This document shows positions 45,353 to 57,159 of a stretch of DNA of 64,000 nt, in pieces. The stretch lies in NCBI GenBank assembly GCA_029747015.1, contig JAKOGI010000056.1, positions 334,501 to 398,500 on the forward strand. The letters run 5' to 3'. Origin of the DNA: Carnegiea gigantea. Lineage: Eukaryota > Streptophyta > Magnoliopsida > Caryophyllales > Cactaceae. The notes below the pieces were generated by a model, which was not told the origin of the DNA, did no database searches, and worked only from the letters and a program-made list of their open reading frames with translations. A program made the translations under genes and the position numbers. The stretch's first letter is position 1. Each line of letters opens with the position of its first letter.

Positions 45353-45659
45353 TAGCTTCAACTCTCCATCAATGTCTCAAATACTATCGTGGAGGAGAAA
45401 GAAAGATTGATGGGGATGCTAGGCCATTCACTAAGGCAGAGTCACATTTTGCTGATGCTAATTCTTTGATGAAGCTGCGGCACCTAAAGAGATAATGATA
45501 TCAACAATTGCCTCCACAGGTAACTCAAAAGTTACCAAGAATGCACAGGTGACCACATAGCATGATGGTGCAAAACAGCAACAACGGGGTAGGGAAGACA
45601 ATAAACAAGTTAGCGAAACGCAACCCACTAAACAAGTTGCAAGACAGGTAGCTACTTCA

Positions 45660-47040
45660 GCAAACTCCATGGCACCGATTTTGAGGTATATTCTGAAATC
45701 TCATCGTAAGGAAGGAGAACCGCCTTTCAGTGGCGTTGTACATGCAAATGTTGGGGGTAAGATTGTTAGGAAGGCTAATAAGGCAAACTTGGATGCCCTT
45801 AAAGGGAGTGCTACGTTACCGACGCAGAAGGTGTACCAGCCAAAGGTGAGCAGACACCCCCTCCCTGAGTTTGTTTCCTCTTCTAAGTTCTTGTTGAAAG
45901 AAGAAGAGGTGTTACCACATACGCATACCAAGGACGGATTCGATCCAAATACATACAAGCTTATGGAAAGAGCCGGGTATAACTTCTAAAACCCCGCTAC
46001 GTTAGGGAAGATAATCGAAGTCAAGCCTTACGGCCTCAATGAAACTCAAAAAATGATCCAAGAGCAAGGAGGCTCAGTGGGTGTCTCTAAAGTTGGGCTT
46101 GATTACACACCGCCACAGCCAGTCAAAATCTCAGGGCGACGCAAGGTCAAACAAAATGCGGCTCAATATATCTCTGCTAAAGAAATAGATGAGGGTGAGG
46201 AGGAAAAGGCTCAACCTCCTATAAAGCCTTCTGTATTCGACAGGTTACAACCATCTGCCTCAAGGAAACGCCCGTCCATCTTTACTAGAATCAAGAGCGG
46301 TCAAAACCCTAAGTCTTCTGTTCCCTGGAGAATAAAGAATCATGCACAACCAAGACCTTCGGTGTTCAACAGAATCACGAAAGTAAAAGGACCATCAAAT
46401 CCATTACTCGAAGAACAAAAAGATTCGGTGTTCAATCGACTTGGTGATGGAAATGAACTGAAAAGTTCTATCCCTTCGTGCATGAAGCGGTTTTCAATTC
46501 TGGATGTAAAGACAGATGGTTCTCTAAGGGTGAAGAGACGCACTGTGGTCTTCACTAGTCAGCTAAGAAGTTTTGACACCGACACAGGAGATGGGCAAGA
46601 AGAAGTAACTTCTTCTAATCACATCACAGGTCGAGAATGCGAGGATTCAGACTCAGAGACGGAGCTTGCAGAAACTCTTAAAACCCTTGATGACGGGGGG
46701 CAAGCCACGGTCGATGATCTAAAGGAATTAAATCTTGGTACCACCGAGGAATCTCGCCCCATTTATATAAGTTCGCTGCTAACGTCCAAGGAAGAAAGTC
46801 AGTACTTTAATCTCCTCTCGGAATATAAGGACGTATTCACATGGAATTATAAGGAAATGTCAGGGCTTAATCCCAAAGTTGTTGTCCATCAACTGTCCAT
46901 CAAAAAGGGTGTGTCTCCGAAAAAGTAGCCCCAAAGACGTTTCTGTCCAGAGTTGGTACCTGAAATTAAAAAAGAAGTCAATAAACTCATTGAAGCAGGG
47001 TTCATTCGGAAGGTAAAATATCCAACATGGATCGCAAACA
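45660..47040 (+). pseudogene. Tat pol linker and N-terminal reverse transcriptase, cut at 47040
   Basis: A long linker (repeated SVFNRL/PSVFNRI-type motifs at about 46230-46440, typical of the protease-RT linker of these elements) leads to the RT N-terminus: PKVVVHQLSIKKG, then PELVPEIKKEVNKLIEAGFI and YPTWIAN. It ends abruptly at 47040, where the second copy of the 366/370-bp local repeat begins. The YPTWIAN motif normally lies about ten residues upstream of the RICIDFRDLN motif with which the other half starts at 41946. Stops include TAG at 46926-46928. Confidence 0.82.
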
Positions 47041-47410
47041 CATAAGTTCCTACATGCAATGCCAAACATGATCTAAAGGCTAATGACACTGTTAATTGCA
47101 TTTACTATTCCATTGATCATATAGATGACAAATAAACTATCCGATTGCTTGAATTAACCTAACTTAAGTCTTTAGCCTCATCCTAAATTCAAACTTTCTT
47201 TTTTTTTCTTCTTTTCCCCTCCTTTGTTATGATAATCTCATGTAACTTAAGATTTTTGAGTCGACTTGGATCAAATTTTTAGGTCTACCTCATGTAATTA
47301 TGTAACATAATATATTTTCCAATATTTGTGCATTAACCATAGAGTTCATGGCCCAAAGTAACATTCAATTATTTTTTTTTTTTCCCAAACTAGTGCCAAG
47401 TCTTATTTTC
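47041..47410 (+). repeat. 370-bp direct repeat, right copy (flanks the Tat composite)
   Basis: Direct copy of 32419-32784. The two differ by scattered substitutions and a longer T-run (47373-47384), consistent with duplication at insertion followed by ageing. Confidence 0.9.
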
Positions 47411-47544
47411 ATCCCCACCAGCATCAATTTATAATTATTTTTTTTACAAAATAGCATTAGATGACCTGGAAACCTAGAGTGTAAGGTAATTTATCATTTT
47501 TTATCTTAATAATAATAATAATAATGATGATGATGATGATGATG

Positions 47545-47594
<50 letters not shown>

Positions 47595-48205
47595 AATGAT
47601 AGTTCTATTTTATCATGAAAGAGAACGGTGAGGCTTTGAAATCAACCACACCACCATCACCACAACCAAAGTTCATGGAAACTCAACTGCCACCAATGCC
47701 AACACCACCACAACCACAACTACACAACCCAAGCGCCGTTGCAACCACGAAATCATCATCTCCTACTCTTCTCCTCCGCATAATCCACTCCCCACTTTCC
47801 TCATTCAACAATGTTGGTCACCCTCTCTTCCTCTTTCTTCCCTCTAACCATACCCATGCCCTTGTACTATCTCCACCTTCAACTCTGCTCTCACAGTCGG
47901 GCTCCTCAACTCGATTTTCCATCCTTCCTGGCCTAACCCTCTCTAGATGATGGCTAATTTCAAAGCCCGTAACATACCCTTTGCCATTGTTGCCATTCCC
48001 ATTGGTCACAGACAAACCCACAACCTCTTGTCCTCCACCACAACCACTGCAACCAAATCCAAAGTCTTTGTCTCTCTGATCCCCCTTTGCAGCCCAATTA
48101 TTCCCCTTCTCACTCCCACCCTCAAATTTCTTATTGAATTTGCAAATGATCCTTAAATACATGGGGTTGAATAAAATTGAGAAACATTTGAGGTGCAAAC
48201 AAGTA
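47411..48205. other. spacer with compound microsatellite; weak ORF
   Basis: A compound (AAT)n-(ATG)n-(ACA)n microsatellite lies at 47506-47599. It is followed by a Pro/Thr/Ser-rich open frame (47615-47950) that I do not recognise and that is largely low-complexity. No splice context or domain supports it as a gene. Confidence 0.5.
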
Positions 48206-48631
48206 GGGGTGAGCACTGTCGGGTACCCAATCGTTTTTTACGGAATCGGGCATTAACTCGATTGGAATTGGATCCACGAAACTAGCAACCGGTCCCAAAA
48301 TTGATTCAACCAGGTTTAGAATTTTAAGAACCAGTACTGGAACCGATAGGAACCAGGTGTAGTTCTGGTTTCCCGGTTCTAGTCTTACTTTTTCCTTCTT
48401 TTTTTTAAAAAAAAAAAATTTACAGAGGAATACTTTGGCATTTCAGCAAGTGATTTCATTCTTGCTATGGGAACTAGAGTATAACAATGATGTCAATATT
48501 TAGTGAGAAGAAATATCATCACATTTGAGATTAACTCACAAACATAATAGAGATCGATGTTAGTAGTAGACTACAAGTCATTAACATTAGGAAAGCACTC
48601 CATTAAATAATTAAGAGTTTAGTAGTGCACA
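48206..48631. mobile_element. left part of an older TIR element interrupted by the Athila insertion
   Basis: Starts GGGGTGAGCACTGTCGGGTA, like the termini of hAT-type MITEs with repeated ACCGG/GAACC motifs inside (GAACCAGTACTGGAACCGAT). The matching part may continue after 62176, where GGGTAACCGGGTAGTGGGAC-type sequence appears at the window end (about 63956-63990). The right end is outside the window, so completeness cannot be judged. Confidence 0.4.
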
Positions 48632-50363
48632 TGATGTGGATTTTATATTTTGTTTTAAAATCCTTTTTATTTGCAAGTGCACAAGATCAATTATAGACAA
48701 ACGAGTATAGGGGTGTCGATCCCACGAGGAACAATGTTGATTTTTAATTTTAACTCTTCCAACTATAAAGAATAAGTTGAATAAGGAGTATAATTATCGA
48801 TATAATTAAAGAAGCAAAAAGAAAAGTAAAAGTGTCAAGTAGAGAGAATTCAGATGAGTGAATGTTCTAGAATTTCGGATTTCACCTTTGAAGCAAATAT
48901 TGAATTGCTAATTCAAATGGAGATTTGATTTGTCTCTTGTGCAGCTGAAGCTACAAGCATTAAGTCATAAATTGAAAAGATGAATTATAATTATCAAATA
49001 AAATTATTTATTTAGTGGCTTAGCATGAATTATTCTTTCTAGATATAACTCAAATAATTTCTAGCATAAATTATTCAATTTTAGCAATTACAATTTTAAG
49101 GCCATTTACATAATGTCATATTAGCCTACAATGTCTAATATTCATTTGAGATAGCAAATTAAACTATTGCAATCAACATGAATAAACAACAGTATTAGAA
49201 TGCATAAGTAGGTTAAGATCAAGTTTACACTCAAATTATGCAATCAAAGAGATAAAAATTACCCCAAAAGAAATTACCAAAAATAATATTATTATCAAGA
49301 ATTCATCCTAATCCTAGAACTGAGTAGTTTAGCCGACCATAGTTAGTGAAAACACCATGATAATTGGTATATTTCACTACCTATGTCTAAACTTTTGTAC
49401 TCAATTACAAACTAATGAAGTAAACACTCTTAAATTTGACTCACAAATGAGATGAGAACAGAAGAGAAAAATAGCCAACAAAACTTATATTCTTCCAAAC
49501 CCCTCAACCCAAATGATTTTGTCTTACAAAATACTCTCAACTCTCTAAAGAAAAATAGAAGATGGAGGGTAGAATGCTTGGATGAATGGATGAGTGTATG
49601 AATATCCAATGAATCCAACTCATAACCCTTTTTATAGTGAAAATTCCCTCTCTCTTGGTGCCAAAAATTAATGAAAATAATTAATTCTCAATTAATTTGG
49701 CTGTTACATTGCATGAAAAAGGGCTAGTCTTTAGCTAAATTTAATCAAGATTAATTAGCTTTTACTAGATCAATAATTAGCCATGTGGGAAATTTAGAAA
49801 AAGGAGTGGGCTGCAAAGGAGAAGTTGGATGAATGCTAATGGGCTACTAGGATAGGCCCAACTGATTTGTGAGGGAAAGGAAGAGAAGAAGAGGAGCTGG
49901 GTAGTGGAAGATGGCTACTGGGCTTCAGTTGGGTTGTCTGGACAGGCCCACACGGGCTGTACGAGAAGAAGGAGTTGGCGGGCTGCGGTTGGGCCTCGGC
50001 TGAACAGGCCCACACGGCTGGGAAAATAGAGGGACTGTAAGGGAGATGGGAGGAGCCGGTGCTGGAGTTGGACAGTGGGCCGCGCTGGTTGGGCGGGCCT
50101 TGCCACGCCTGGGCCATGGCTGATTTCTTCTTGTGATTTCTTCCTTTTTTTTTCCTTTTTTTCCTCTTGGGCTTGAGCTTGGACTTCAGGCCTTGTACAT
50201 GTTGGAGGTTTGAGTAGAATTAATCAATTCCACCCAAATTTTCTATATTTATTTTACCTGAAAATCACATAAATTATGCATTATTTACTAATAAAAATAT
50301 ATTTCAAAGATTTAAAAGTAGGTAAAATAAAGGAGAAAATTACATATAAAATATGAATTATCA
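48632..50363 (-). repeat. Athila 3' LTR
   Basis: A 1,732-bp LTR, at the 3' end in minus orientation. Next to it inside the element is a polypurine tract (minus GATGTGGGGGAGT, plus 50364-50376). Confidence 0.9.
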
Positions 50364-51519
50364 ACTCCCCCACATCAAAACTTTGCTAGTCCTTGAGTAA
50401 AGAATATCATTAATGCATATATTCATTTAAACCATCAAGTAGAATAAGATCAAGGAAGAAAATCAAGTGATCCAACTATGAATGTCCACTTTACATCACA
50501 TATTTCAATTCACTACCAACCCACAACTTATTATCAAATACTTCTAATTCCAACTAAGTCAATAGGCCAAAATTCAAACAAATTAAGTGCATAATGACAC
50601 CATGTAAACCGTGAGCATGAAATTTCACTCCACATAACAAACATCACAAGAGCATCTTTAAAATCAAGTCCCCAATGCCAAGTCAGCTTTTCAACCCTTT
50701 TTTTTTAATTTTTTTTTTTTTTGAGGCTTTGAATTTTTCAGGAGTTACTCAATTCCATGTGCTTTCTTGAGTGGATAAAAATATGAGTAAAAATGACACT
50801 CAGAGAAACACTTAGTACATATTTAGGCGATTGAGGATATGGATAAAGATAGAACCTGAATATTGGTGCCGGAATCAGAACTTGAATAATTCAATTTATT
50901 TTAATTATTGATTAAAAAGTCAAAGGGGAACTCAATGCTTATCAAACACTCAATGTGACATTGAAAATTGGGTTACATCTCAAACTCAAAATCGACTACA
51001 TAGTGACATTAACACAGTAAAAATCTTGGCCTCCAACTAGTCAAAGCTAGAAATAATCTTTAATGAGCATGGATCACATGAATCAAATCCACATAACAAG
51101 AGTAGAACATGCATAATCATATCACTCAAGCTCTTTCCAAAATCAAATTCATCCAAAGATTTTCAAGTTTAAATTTCCTCAAAATTTTCAATTTACCTTT
51201 CCCCCATACCTAAACCTTACATTGCCCTCAATGTAAAAAATAATAAGAAAGAGGGAAATGGAGAAAAGAGCAACACAACCTGACAGCACGAGGAAATCAT
51301 ATCCATATAAGTCCAACAAGTCAAATTCGCAAAGCACTTTCACAACCACCACCAACCACAAAAGCCAAAACCAAATGAAGAATCACACCCAAAAACACAA
51401 GCACACCAAAAAGAAAAGAAAATAAAATAAAATAAAAGAACCAAACTTTCCTAAAAAGATTAGGTTACCTCCCAACAAGCGCTAAGTTTTGTGTCTTCAG
51501 CCAGACAAGGTCCCACCCA
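50364..51519 (-). other. Athila 3' untranslated region and polypurine tract
   Basis: Between the integrase stop and the 3' LTR. No ORF resembling the envelope-like ORF of some Athila elements was recognised here. Confidence 0.6.
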
Positions 51520-52677
51520 CTAATCATAGTAGACAGGGTCTACCAGATTGATGGATTCAATCAAACAAGGGTCAATATCATGAGTCACAGCAGGTTTCAA
51601 ACATTGACCATTTACCATAAGAACTCTACCATCTTGGGGATCCATAATTTGAACTGCCCCAAAGGAAAACACTTGTTGGACAACAAAAGGACCATTCCAT
51701 CTAGATCTCAACTTGCCAGGAAATAGCTTAAGCTTAGAGTTAAAAAGCCAAACCTTCTGAGTAGGTTCAAAAGATTTACGAGAAATCATTTTATCATGAA
51801 AAGCTTTAGTTTTGCCTTTATAAATCTTAGCATTCTCATAGGCTTCATTATGCAATTCATCTAATTCATTCAATTAAAGCCTACGGTTAGAACCTGCTTA
51901 TTTCATATCAAAATTAAAAACTTTAATAGCCCAAAAAGCACAGTGTTCTAATTCAACTGGCAAATGACAAGCCTTATCAAAAAGAAGTCGGTAAGGAGAC
52001 ATCCCAACAGGAGTCTTAAAAGCAGTACGATAGGCCCAAAGAGTATCATGCAATCTCAAAGACCAGTCTTTCCTATCGAGTCGAACTATTTTCTCAAGTA
52101 TAGACTTGATTTTACAATTAGACATCTCAACTTGACCACTAGTCTGAGGATGATAAGGAGTAGCTACTTTATGAGTTACAGAATACTTTCTAAGCCAAGT
52201 CTCAAAAGATCGATGACAGAAATGACAACCTCCATCATTAATAAGAGTTCTAGGGATACCATATCGACAGAAAATACACTCTTTCACAAACTTAACTACA
52301 ACCTTATGGGCATTGGTCCTAATAGCCTGAGCTTCCATCCATTTTGACACATAATCAACAGCAACCAATATGTATACAAAGCTAAAAGATGGGGGAAAGG
52401 GACCCATGAAATCAATGTCCCACACATCAAATATTTCAACAATCAGAATAGGGAAAAGAGGTATCATATCACGACGGGATAGGGCACCCGTACGTTGACA
52501 ACGCTCACAAGCAAGACAAAATCGGTGAGCATCTCTAAACAGAGTGGGCCAAAAGAACCCACTTTGTAGGACTTTAATAGTTGTCCCACGACCTCCAAAG
52601 TGACCACCACAAGCATAAAAGTGATAAAAGGTGAGAATACTATGAATTTCACTCTCGGGGACACATCTACGTACCAC
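51520..52677 (-). pseudogene. Athila integrase, catalytic residues kept
   Basis: Zinc-binding region ([13 protein letters not shown] and [11 protein letters not shown]), then the DDE core: first Asp in [10 protein letters not shown], second in [10 protein letters not shown], Glu in [10 protein letters not shown], with [11 protein letters not shown] before it. The core ORF ends in a TAG at about 51898. A second frame (51873-51520) continues with the C-terminal [13 protein letters not shown] segment after a stop/frame change at about 51873-51898. The catalytic triad is preserved, unlike the Tat integrase in this window. Confidence 0.88.
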
Positions 52678-52731
52678 TTGGTCAGGGCAATGTTTGAAAA
52701 GATAAGGGTTTTCCCAAGAGTAATATCTTAC

Positions 52732-53185
52732 TTATGAGAAGAACCTATCTTTCTCTTGTTTGGACCAGTGAGGAGGAGTCTTACCAGTGGTAAGGTAGTT
52801 CACAATGTGAGCAAACCAAAGGAGAGGGATATGTGATACAGCAAATAGTTGCTCATCAGGAAAGTGGTCAGAAAATCCAACTGAGTCATCAGTACACTTA
52901 GTAAGGATTCTAGACAAGTGGTCTGCAACAGAATTTTCAGAACCTTTCCTATCTTTTATTTCAATTTCAAACTCCTGGAGTAGCAAAATCCATCTAATGA
53001 GTCTTGGTTTAGTGTCATTTTTAGCCAACAAGTGTCTTAATGCAGCATGATCAGTAAACACAATCACTTTTGAACACAAAAGGTATGGATGGAATTTATC
53101 CAGTGCAAATACAACAGCTAGCAACTCTCTCTCAGTAGTTGAATAATTCTTTTGAGCATCAGTAAGAGTTCTACTAGCAAAATAA
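52732..53185 (-). pseudogene. Athila RNase H region (downstream of nested insertion)
   Basis: Contains [56 protein letters not shown] and NSVADHLSR, the standard Ty3/gypsy RNase H motifs. Its start is separated from RT by the nested element at 53194-56258; the codons on both sides of that insertion are in the same frame once one target-site copy is discounted. Confidence 0.88.
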
Positions 53186-53193
53186 ATAACATA

Positions 53194-56100
53194 TGTAACG
53201 CCTCGAAACTTTTGTTACTTATTTTGGATTATGTACAATATGTAAATTATGTGTATATCGTACGCATTTTATTTTAGGCATATGTATGTGTTCGATGTTA
53301 TTATTATGTTTAGTGTTTGGGGAAAAAAAAAAAAAAAGGAAAGATGAGTCAAAGAAGGGGGCTTGACCCAAAAAAAACAAAACAAAACAAAAAAAATAAA
53401 AGAAAGGGAAAAGGGGGGTCATTGCACGTGATGTTTATCAAAAGAGGAGGGGGGTTCTCTGCTTCTCAACACACACCACACACGCAGAGAGAGGCAGAGA
53501 GGAGCGAAGAAGAAGAAGAAAAAGGAGAAGAAGAAGGGGAACAAGAAGAAGAAGGAGAAGAGGATTACAGTTTTGATTTTGATTTCAATTCAAGGTAAGT
53601 AATTCTTATTCTTCTTCAACCTAAAATTGATTAGGGTAAGAAGAATTCGAAAACCTAGGGTTCGAATATGAGAAATCAACCGAAAATTGAAGTATGAATT
53701 TGATTTTTTAGGGTTTGATAAAGGAGAAAACAACCTTCGATTGATAGAAACTCACCCCTAAAGTTGTTTGTTTAATTGTGCTTTTTGGATTGATTAGGAG
53801 CTTGTGACTTGTTCGGTATGTTGTAAATTCATCCAATTACATGTTAAATGATGGATTTTTGGGTTGATTGATTGTATTCAAAGAACAAAATGGAAGAAAG
53901 CTAGATTGAAATTTCGGATTTGTGCAGAGCTTGAATACTCTTTGATTTTCTGGGAATTATTGGTTTGTTAAAAAATTCTGAAATTTTTACTGTATGTTAC
54001 CTAGGATATTAGGCAACTTCTGGTAAATTTTCATGAATTTTAGATGTGTAATTTGTAAGTTATGAAGTTTTATTTGAATCTGCCCTGTTTTCTGTATGTA
54101 AATTCAGATGGTGTTTGAAATTACTGTGAGCTTTTGGGTTGGAAAAAAATTATGCAATTTTTACTGTAGAATAAACTGATGTCTAGAAGTATCCTGTAAA
54201 TTTTCATGAATTTTGGATGTGTATTTTAGAAGTTATGAATTTTCGATTGAGACTGTCTTGTTTTGGTACCTAATTTCGGTTACTGTTTTAATTTGTTATG
54301 AAAGGTTTGCTTGGAGAAAAATTATCAAATTATTACTGTATATTCCTCATGATATGGGGTGTTTGCTGGTAAATTGTTGTGAATTTTGGTTGTGTATGCT
54401 AAAAGTTATGAATTTTGAGTTTAATTCACAAATTTTTAAGTATTTTGGCTGACTGTTTGAATTTCTGGGAATGATTGGCCTAGGCAAAAATCATGAAATT
54501 AATATGTTAGAATCTATATGTTATTTGTCAATTTCCTGCAAAGTTTGGTGAAGATTGGATGTGTATGCTGTGAGTTATGAATTTTTGGAGTTAAAGTACC
54601 TTGCTTAGTATAATTATGGATTATTTGTGTTTTTAATCCATAAATTAAATATGAAAAGGCCATTGTTAAGCTTCCTGAGAATTCTGATTGTGTGATGAAA
54701 TTTGGGAAAATTATGAAAAGCATTTTGAGTTGAATTATATTATGTTTTGATTATATTTTTGTTACAATTGTGGAATTAAGCTTCTTTGAAAATAAAAAAG
54801 TGATTATATGAATCATACGATTTTCTTAAGTTATGTTTTTGGGGAATGAGGTTCATGTCTTGTTTGAGACTATTATAGAGCGTTCTAGAGCCATGGCCAT
54901 AGTAGTGACTGCCGTTATGTTCAGGTCGCCTAGTGGGAGAGGCTATAACCAATCCCTTGGGATATGAATGTCGACCTTATGTTTGTGTGTGAGCCATGTG
55001 GGTCCCTAGTGAGGAGGGTTTCGGCCTCAACTTACTAGGATATGAATGCGATTCCATGATTTGTGTTGTGGGCAGTTCGCGTCCTTCAGAGCGTTGGGTG
55101 CCTGGTTGGGACTATATGAATAAGTTGCGGCTGGTCCACCATTGGTTGGTACCATATGTTTGAGCCGTAGCTGGGCCACCAGGATGTGTTTGTCGCCCCT
55201 GCGTTGTGATGGTTCTTTGTGTGAGCCATGAGTTGATTTTCCCTAAACTAAAAGTTTTGCATTCAATTAAGAATATGTGATGTATTGTGAAATTGGTTTT
55301 GGATTGAATTTGGACTTTAGTTATGATGTGGAAATCCTTTTGGATTTGAATTGGGCTTTGGATTTGGATTTGAAGGTTCTTTCAAAACACCTATGAGCTT
55401 GTGATTGACTTTAAGATACATATTATGTATTTATGTGAATTTTTGAGATAAATTTGATTTGATGTATGTGCCAATTATGGTTATGGGCTGGCCGTTAGGT
55501 TGCTTAGCAGATTTTGCTTTCTTTTGGACTCTAGTGAGGACTATGAGCCCAAAGGACATGATTGGTATGGGACAATTATAGTTAGTTTAGTGAATAAACT
55601 AACAGTAGAGTTTGTTTAGGGATTTAAGTGAAAACGAAAATCCTTGAATCGTACCTAGTATGGGACAAGTACGACTAAGTTACTCTAATTGCCATTCCAT
55701 GACATAAATATGTTGTGTGTATGGAAGGTATAAGTTTATTTTGGTTCTTGAAGCATATGAATGTTCTTATATCACCTTGTACATGCTATATGATATATTC
55801 TGTCTATATGTCATAAGATACGTGTACTGTGTGATTATGTGTGAATCGGTTGATGTGCAAAGTGTAACAACGGGAAAGATAAGGGTTATTCACTGGGTTT
55901 AAGGAGCACATGATCTCACCATTTTTCAGGTTCTGGAAACCAAAAGGGACCACAGGAGCATTAAGAGAACTTATTTAGACCTGGAGGGCTCGTTATATGT
56001 ATATGTTATGGATTATGTTTAGTAAATACAGTTTTGTACTTTGATTCGGATATATGTAAGAACATTTTGTGTATGGTTTAAGTATATATGCAATGTATGT

Positions 56101-56258
56101 TTTAGAACTACCGACCCGAACTTTCGTTAGACTGTGATTAGAGCTTCCGCTACTATCGATAAGTTAATTAAGATCATAGAGCCTTGTGGGCGCCCTTGAC
56201 CGAGCGTCTACGGTGGTGGCGCGCCCGCCGCCCCTTTGGGCAGCGGCGGGGCGTTATA
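53194..56258 (+). mobile_element. probable solo LTR (3.06 kb) nested in Athila pol
   Basis: Starts TGTAACGCCTCG and ends CGGGGCGTTATA: the first nine bases and the complement of the last nine differ at one position, and the end would be the canonical CA with one C-to-T change. The 5-bp repeat ACATA flanks it (53189-53193 and 56259-56263); with three further matching bases the repeat can also be read as the octamer ATAACATA. There is no ORF with retroelement motifs. Inside are a purine-rich leader (53480-53595) ending at a GTAAGT splice-donor-like site and four degenerate units of about 170 bp (near 54024, 54196, 54370 and 54536). Long LTRs of 2.4-4 kb are known in Tekay/Del chromoviruses, a possible source. 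A DNA transposon with 8-bp duplication is the alternative. Confidence 0.65.
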
Positions 56259-57110
56259 ACATAAGGAACCCTTTGACCCAAAACAGCTTCAATAGCAAAA
56301 TCAGATGAATCACACATAATTTCAAATGTCAAAGAAAAATTAGGGGGTTGCACAATAGGGGCTGACACCAATGAAGACTGAAGCTTCTCAAAAGCTTTCA
56401 CACAAGACTCATCAATCACAAAAGGAGCATCTTTAGTAAGGAGATTAGTTAGTGGGCGAGCCGCTTTACTAAAATCCTTAATAAACCTCCTATACAAACC
56501 TACATGGCCAAGGAAAGATCTGACTTGCTTCACAGAAGAAGGCACAAGCAGATTAGAAATCAAATCAACCTTGGATTTATCAACCTCAATCCCTTTTTTA
56601 GACACTTTGTGACCCAACACAATCCCTTCTTTTCCCAACTCAAAACAAGATTCACTTCTTCACATCTTTTTAGCACAGTGGACAAATTAGCAAGGCACAC
56701 ATCAAAGGAAGAACCAAAAATAGAGAAATCATCTATAAACACCTCCATGAAATTATCAATATAATCAGTAAATATGGCCATCATGCATCTCTGGAATGTG
56801 AAATGTGCATTACACAACCCAAAAGGCATCCTCTGATAGGCAAAGGTACCTGATGGGTATGTAAATGTCATTTTCTCTTGGTCCTCAGGATAGACAGGTA
56901 TTTTATTATGACTAGAATAACCATCTAAAAAGTAATAAAAACTTTGTCCAGCTAATTTTTTTAAAATTTGATCAATAAATGGGAGAGAAAAATGGTCCTT
57001 TCTAGTTACAGAATTCAACTTTCTGTAATCAATACACACTTCATTATTCTTAACCATAGTTATGCCAGATTTTTTGTGGACCACTTGAACTGGACTAGCC
57101 CATTGACTAT
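56259..57110 (-). pseudogene. Athila reverse transcriptase
   Basis: RT motifs in order: VHKKSGITMVKNNEVCIDYR, KDHFSLPFIDQILKKLAG, YYFLDGYSSHNKIPVYPEDQ, RMPFGLCNAHFTFQRCMMAI, and the catalytic box FIDDFSIFGSS (family F.DDF). Then comes LGHKVSKKGIEVDKSKVD and VRSFLGHVGLYRRFIKDFSK. Frame changes at about 56560-56640 interrupt it. It is split from RNase H by the solo LTR. Confidence 0.88.
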
Positions 57111-57159
57111 CAGAAATAGGGTAGATAATGCATACATCTAAAAGCTTTACTACTTCTTT

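Larger units (their letters stand above)
32785..47040. mobile_element. rearranged Tat-lineage Ty3/gypsy retrotransposon (5' half inverted)
   Basis: Two half-elements meet at 41946/41947. The right half (plus strand, 41947-47040) is 5' LTR, leader, gag, protease and the first part of RT, ending in YPTWIAN. The left half (minus strand, 41946-32785) resumes RT at LRICIDFRDLN and continues through RNase H, a second archaeal-type RNase H, integrase, an antisense plant-mobile-domain ORF, a tandem array, polypurine tract and 3' LTR. Together they make almost exactly one complete element with only about ten RT codons missing between the halves. Dual RNase H domains, a long tandem-repeat-bearing 3' region and an antisense extra ORF are all known for the Tat/Ogre/Retand lineage. 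All ORFs are broken. Confidence 0.88.

Noticed and set aside
47615..47950. Pro/Ser/Thr-rich ORF considered as a glycosyltransferase N-terminus
   Set aside because: No donor-binding motif or conserved start could be matched; mostly low-complexity next to a microsatellite.
50364..51519. Possible envelope-like ORF of Athila
   Set aside because: No open frame with signal peptide or membrane segment seen in this region on the element's coding strand.
53317..53598. Lys/Glu-rich plus-strand ORF
   Set aside because: It covers A-rich and GAA-rich low-complexity sequence inside the nested LTR and ends at a splice-donor-like site; it looks like a leader, not a protein.
53186..56263. Nested element read as a DNA transposon with 8-bp duplication ATAACATA
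   Set aside because: Kept only as an alternative: TG-type start, near-perfect TGTAACGCC/GGCGTTAYA ends, length and a 5-bp ACATA repeat fit a solo LTR better.
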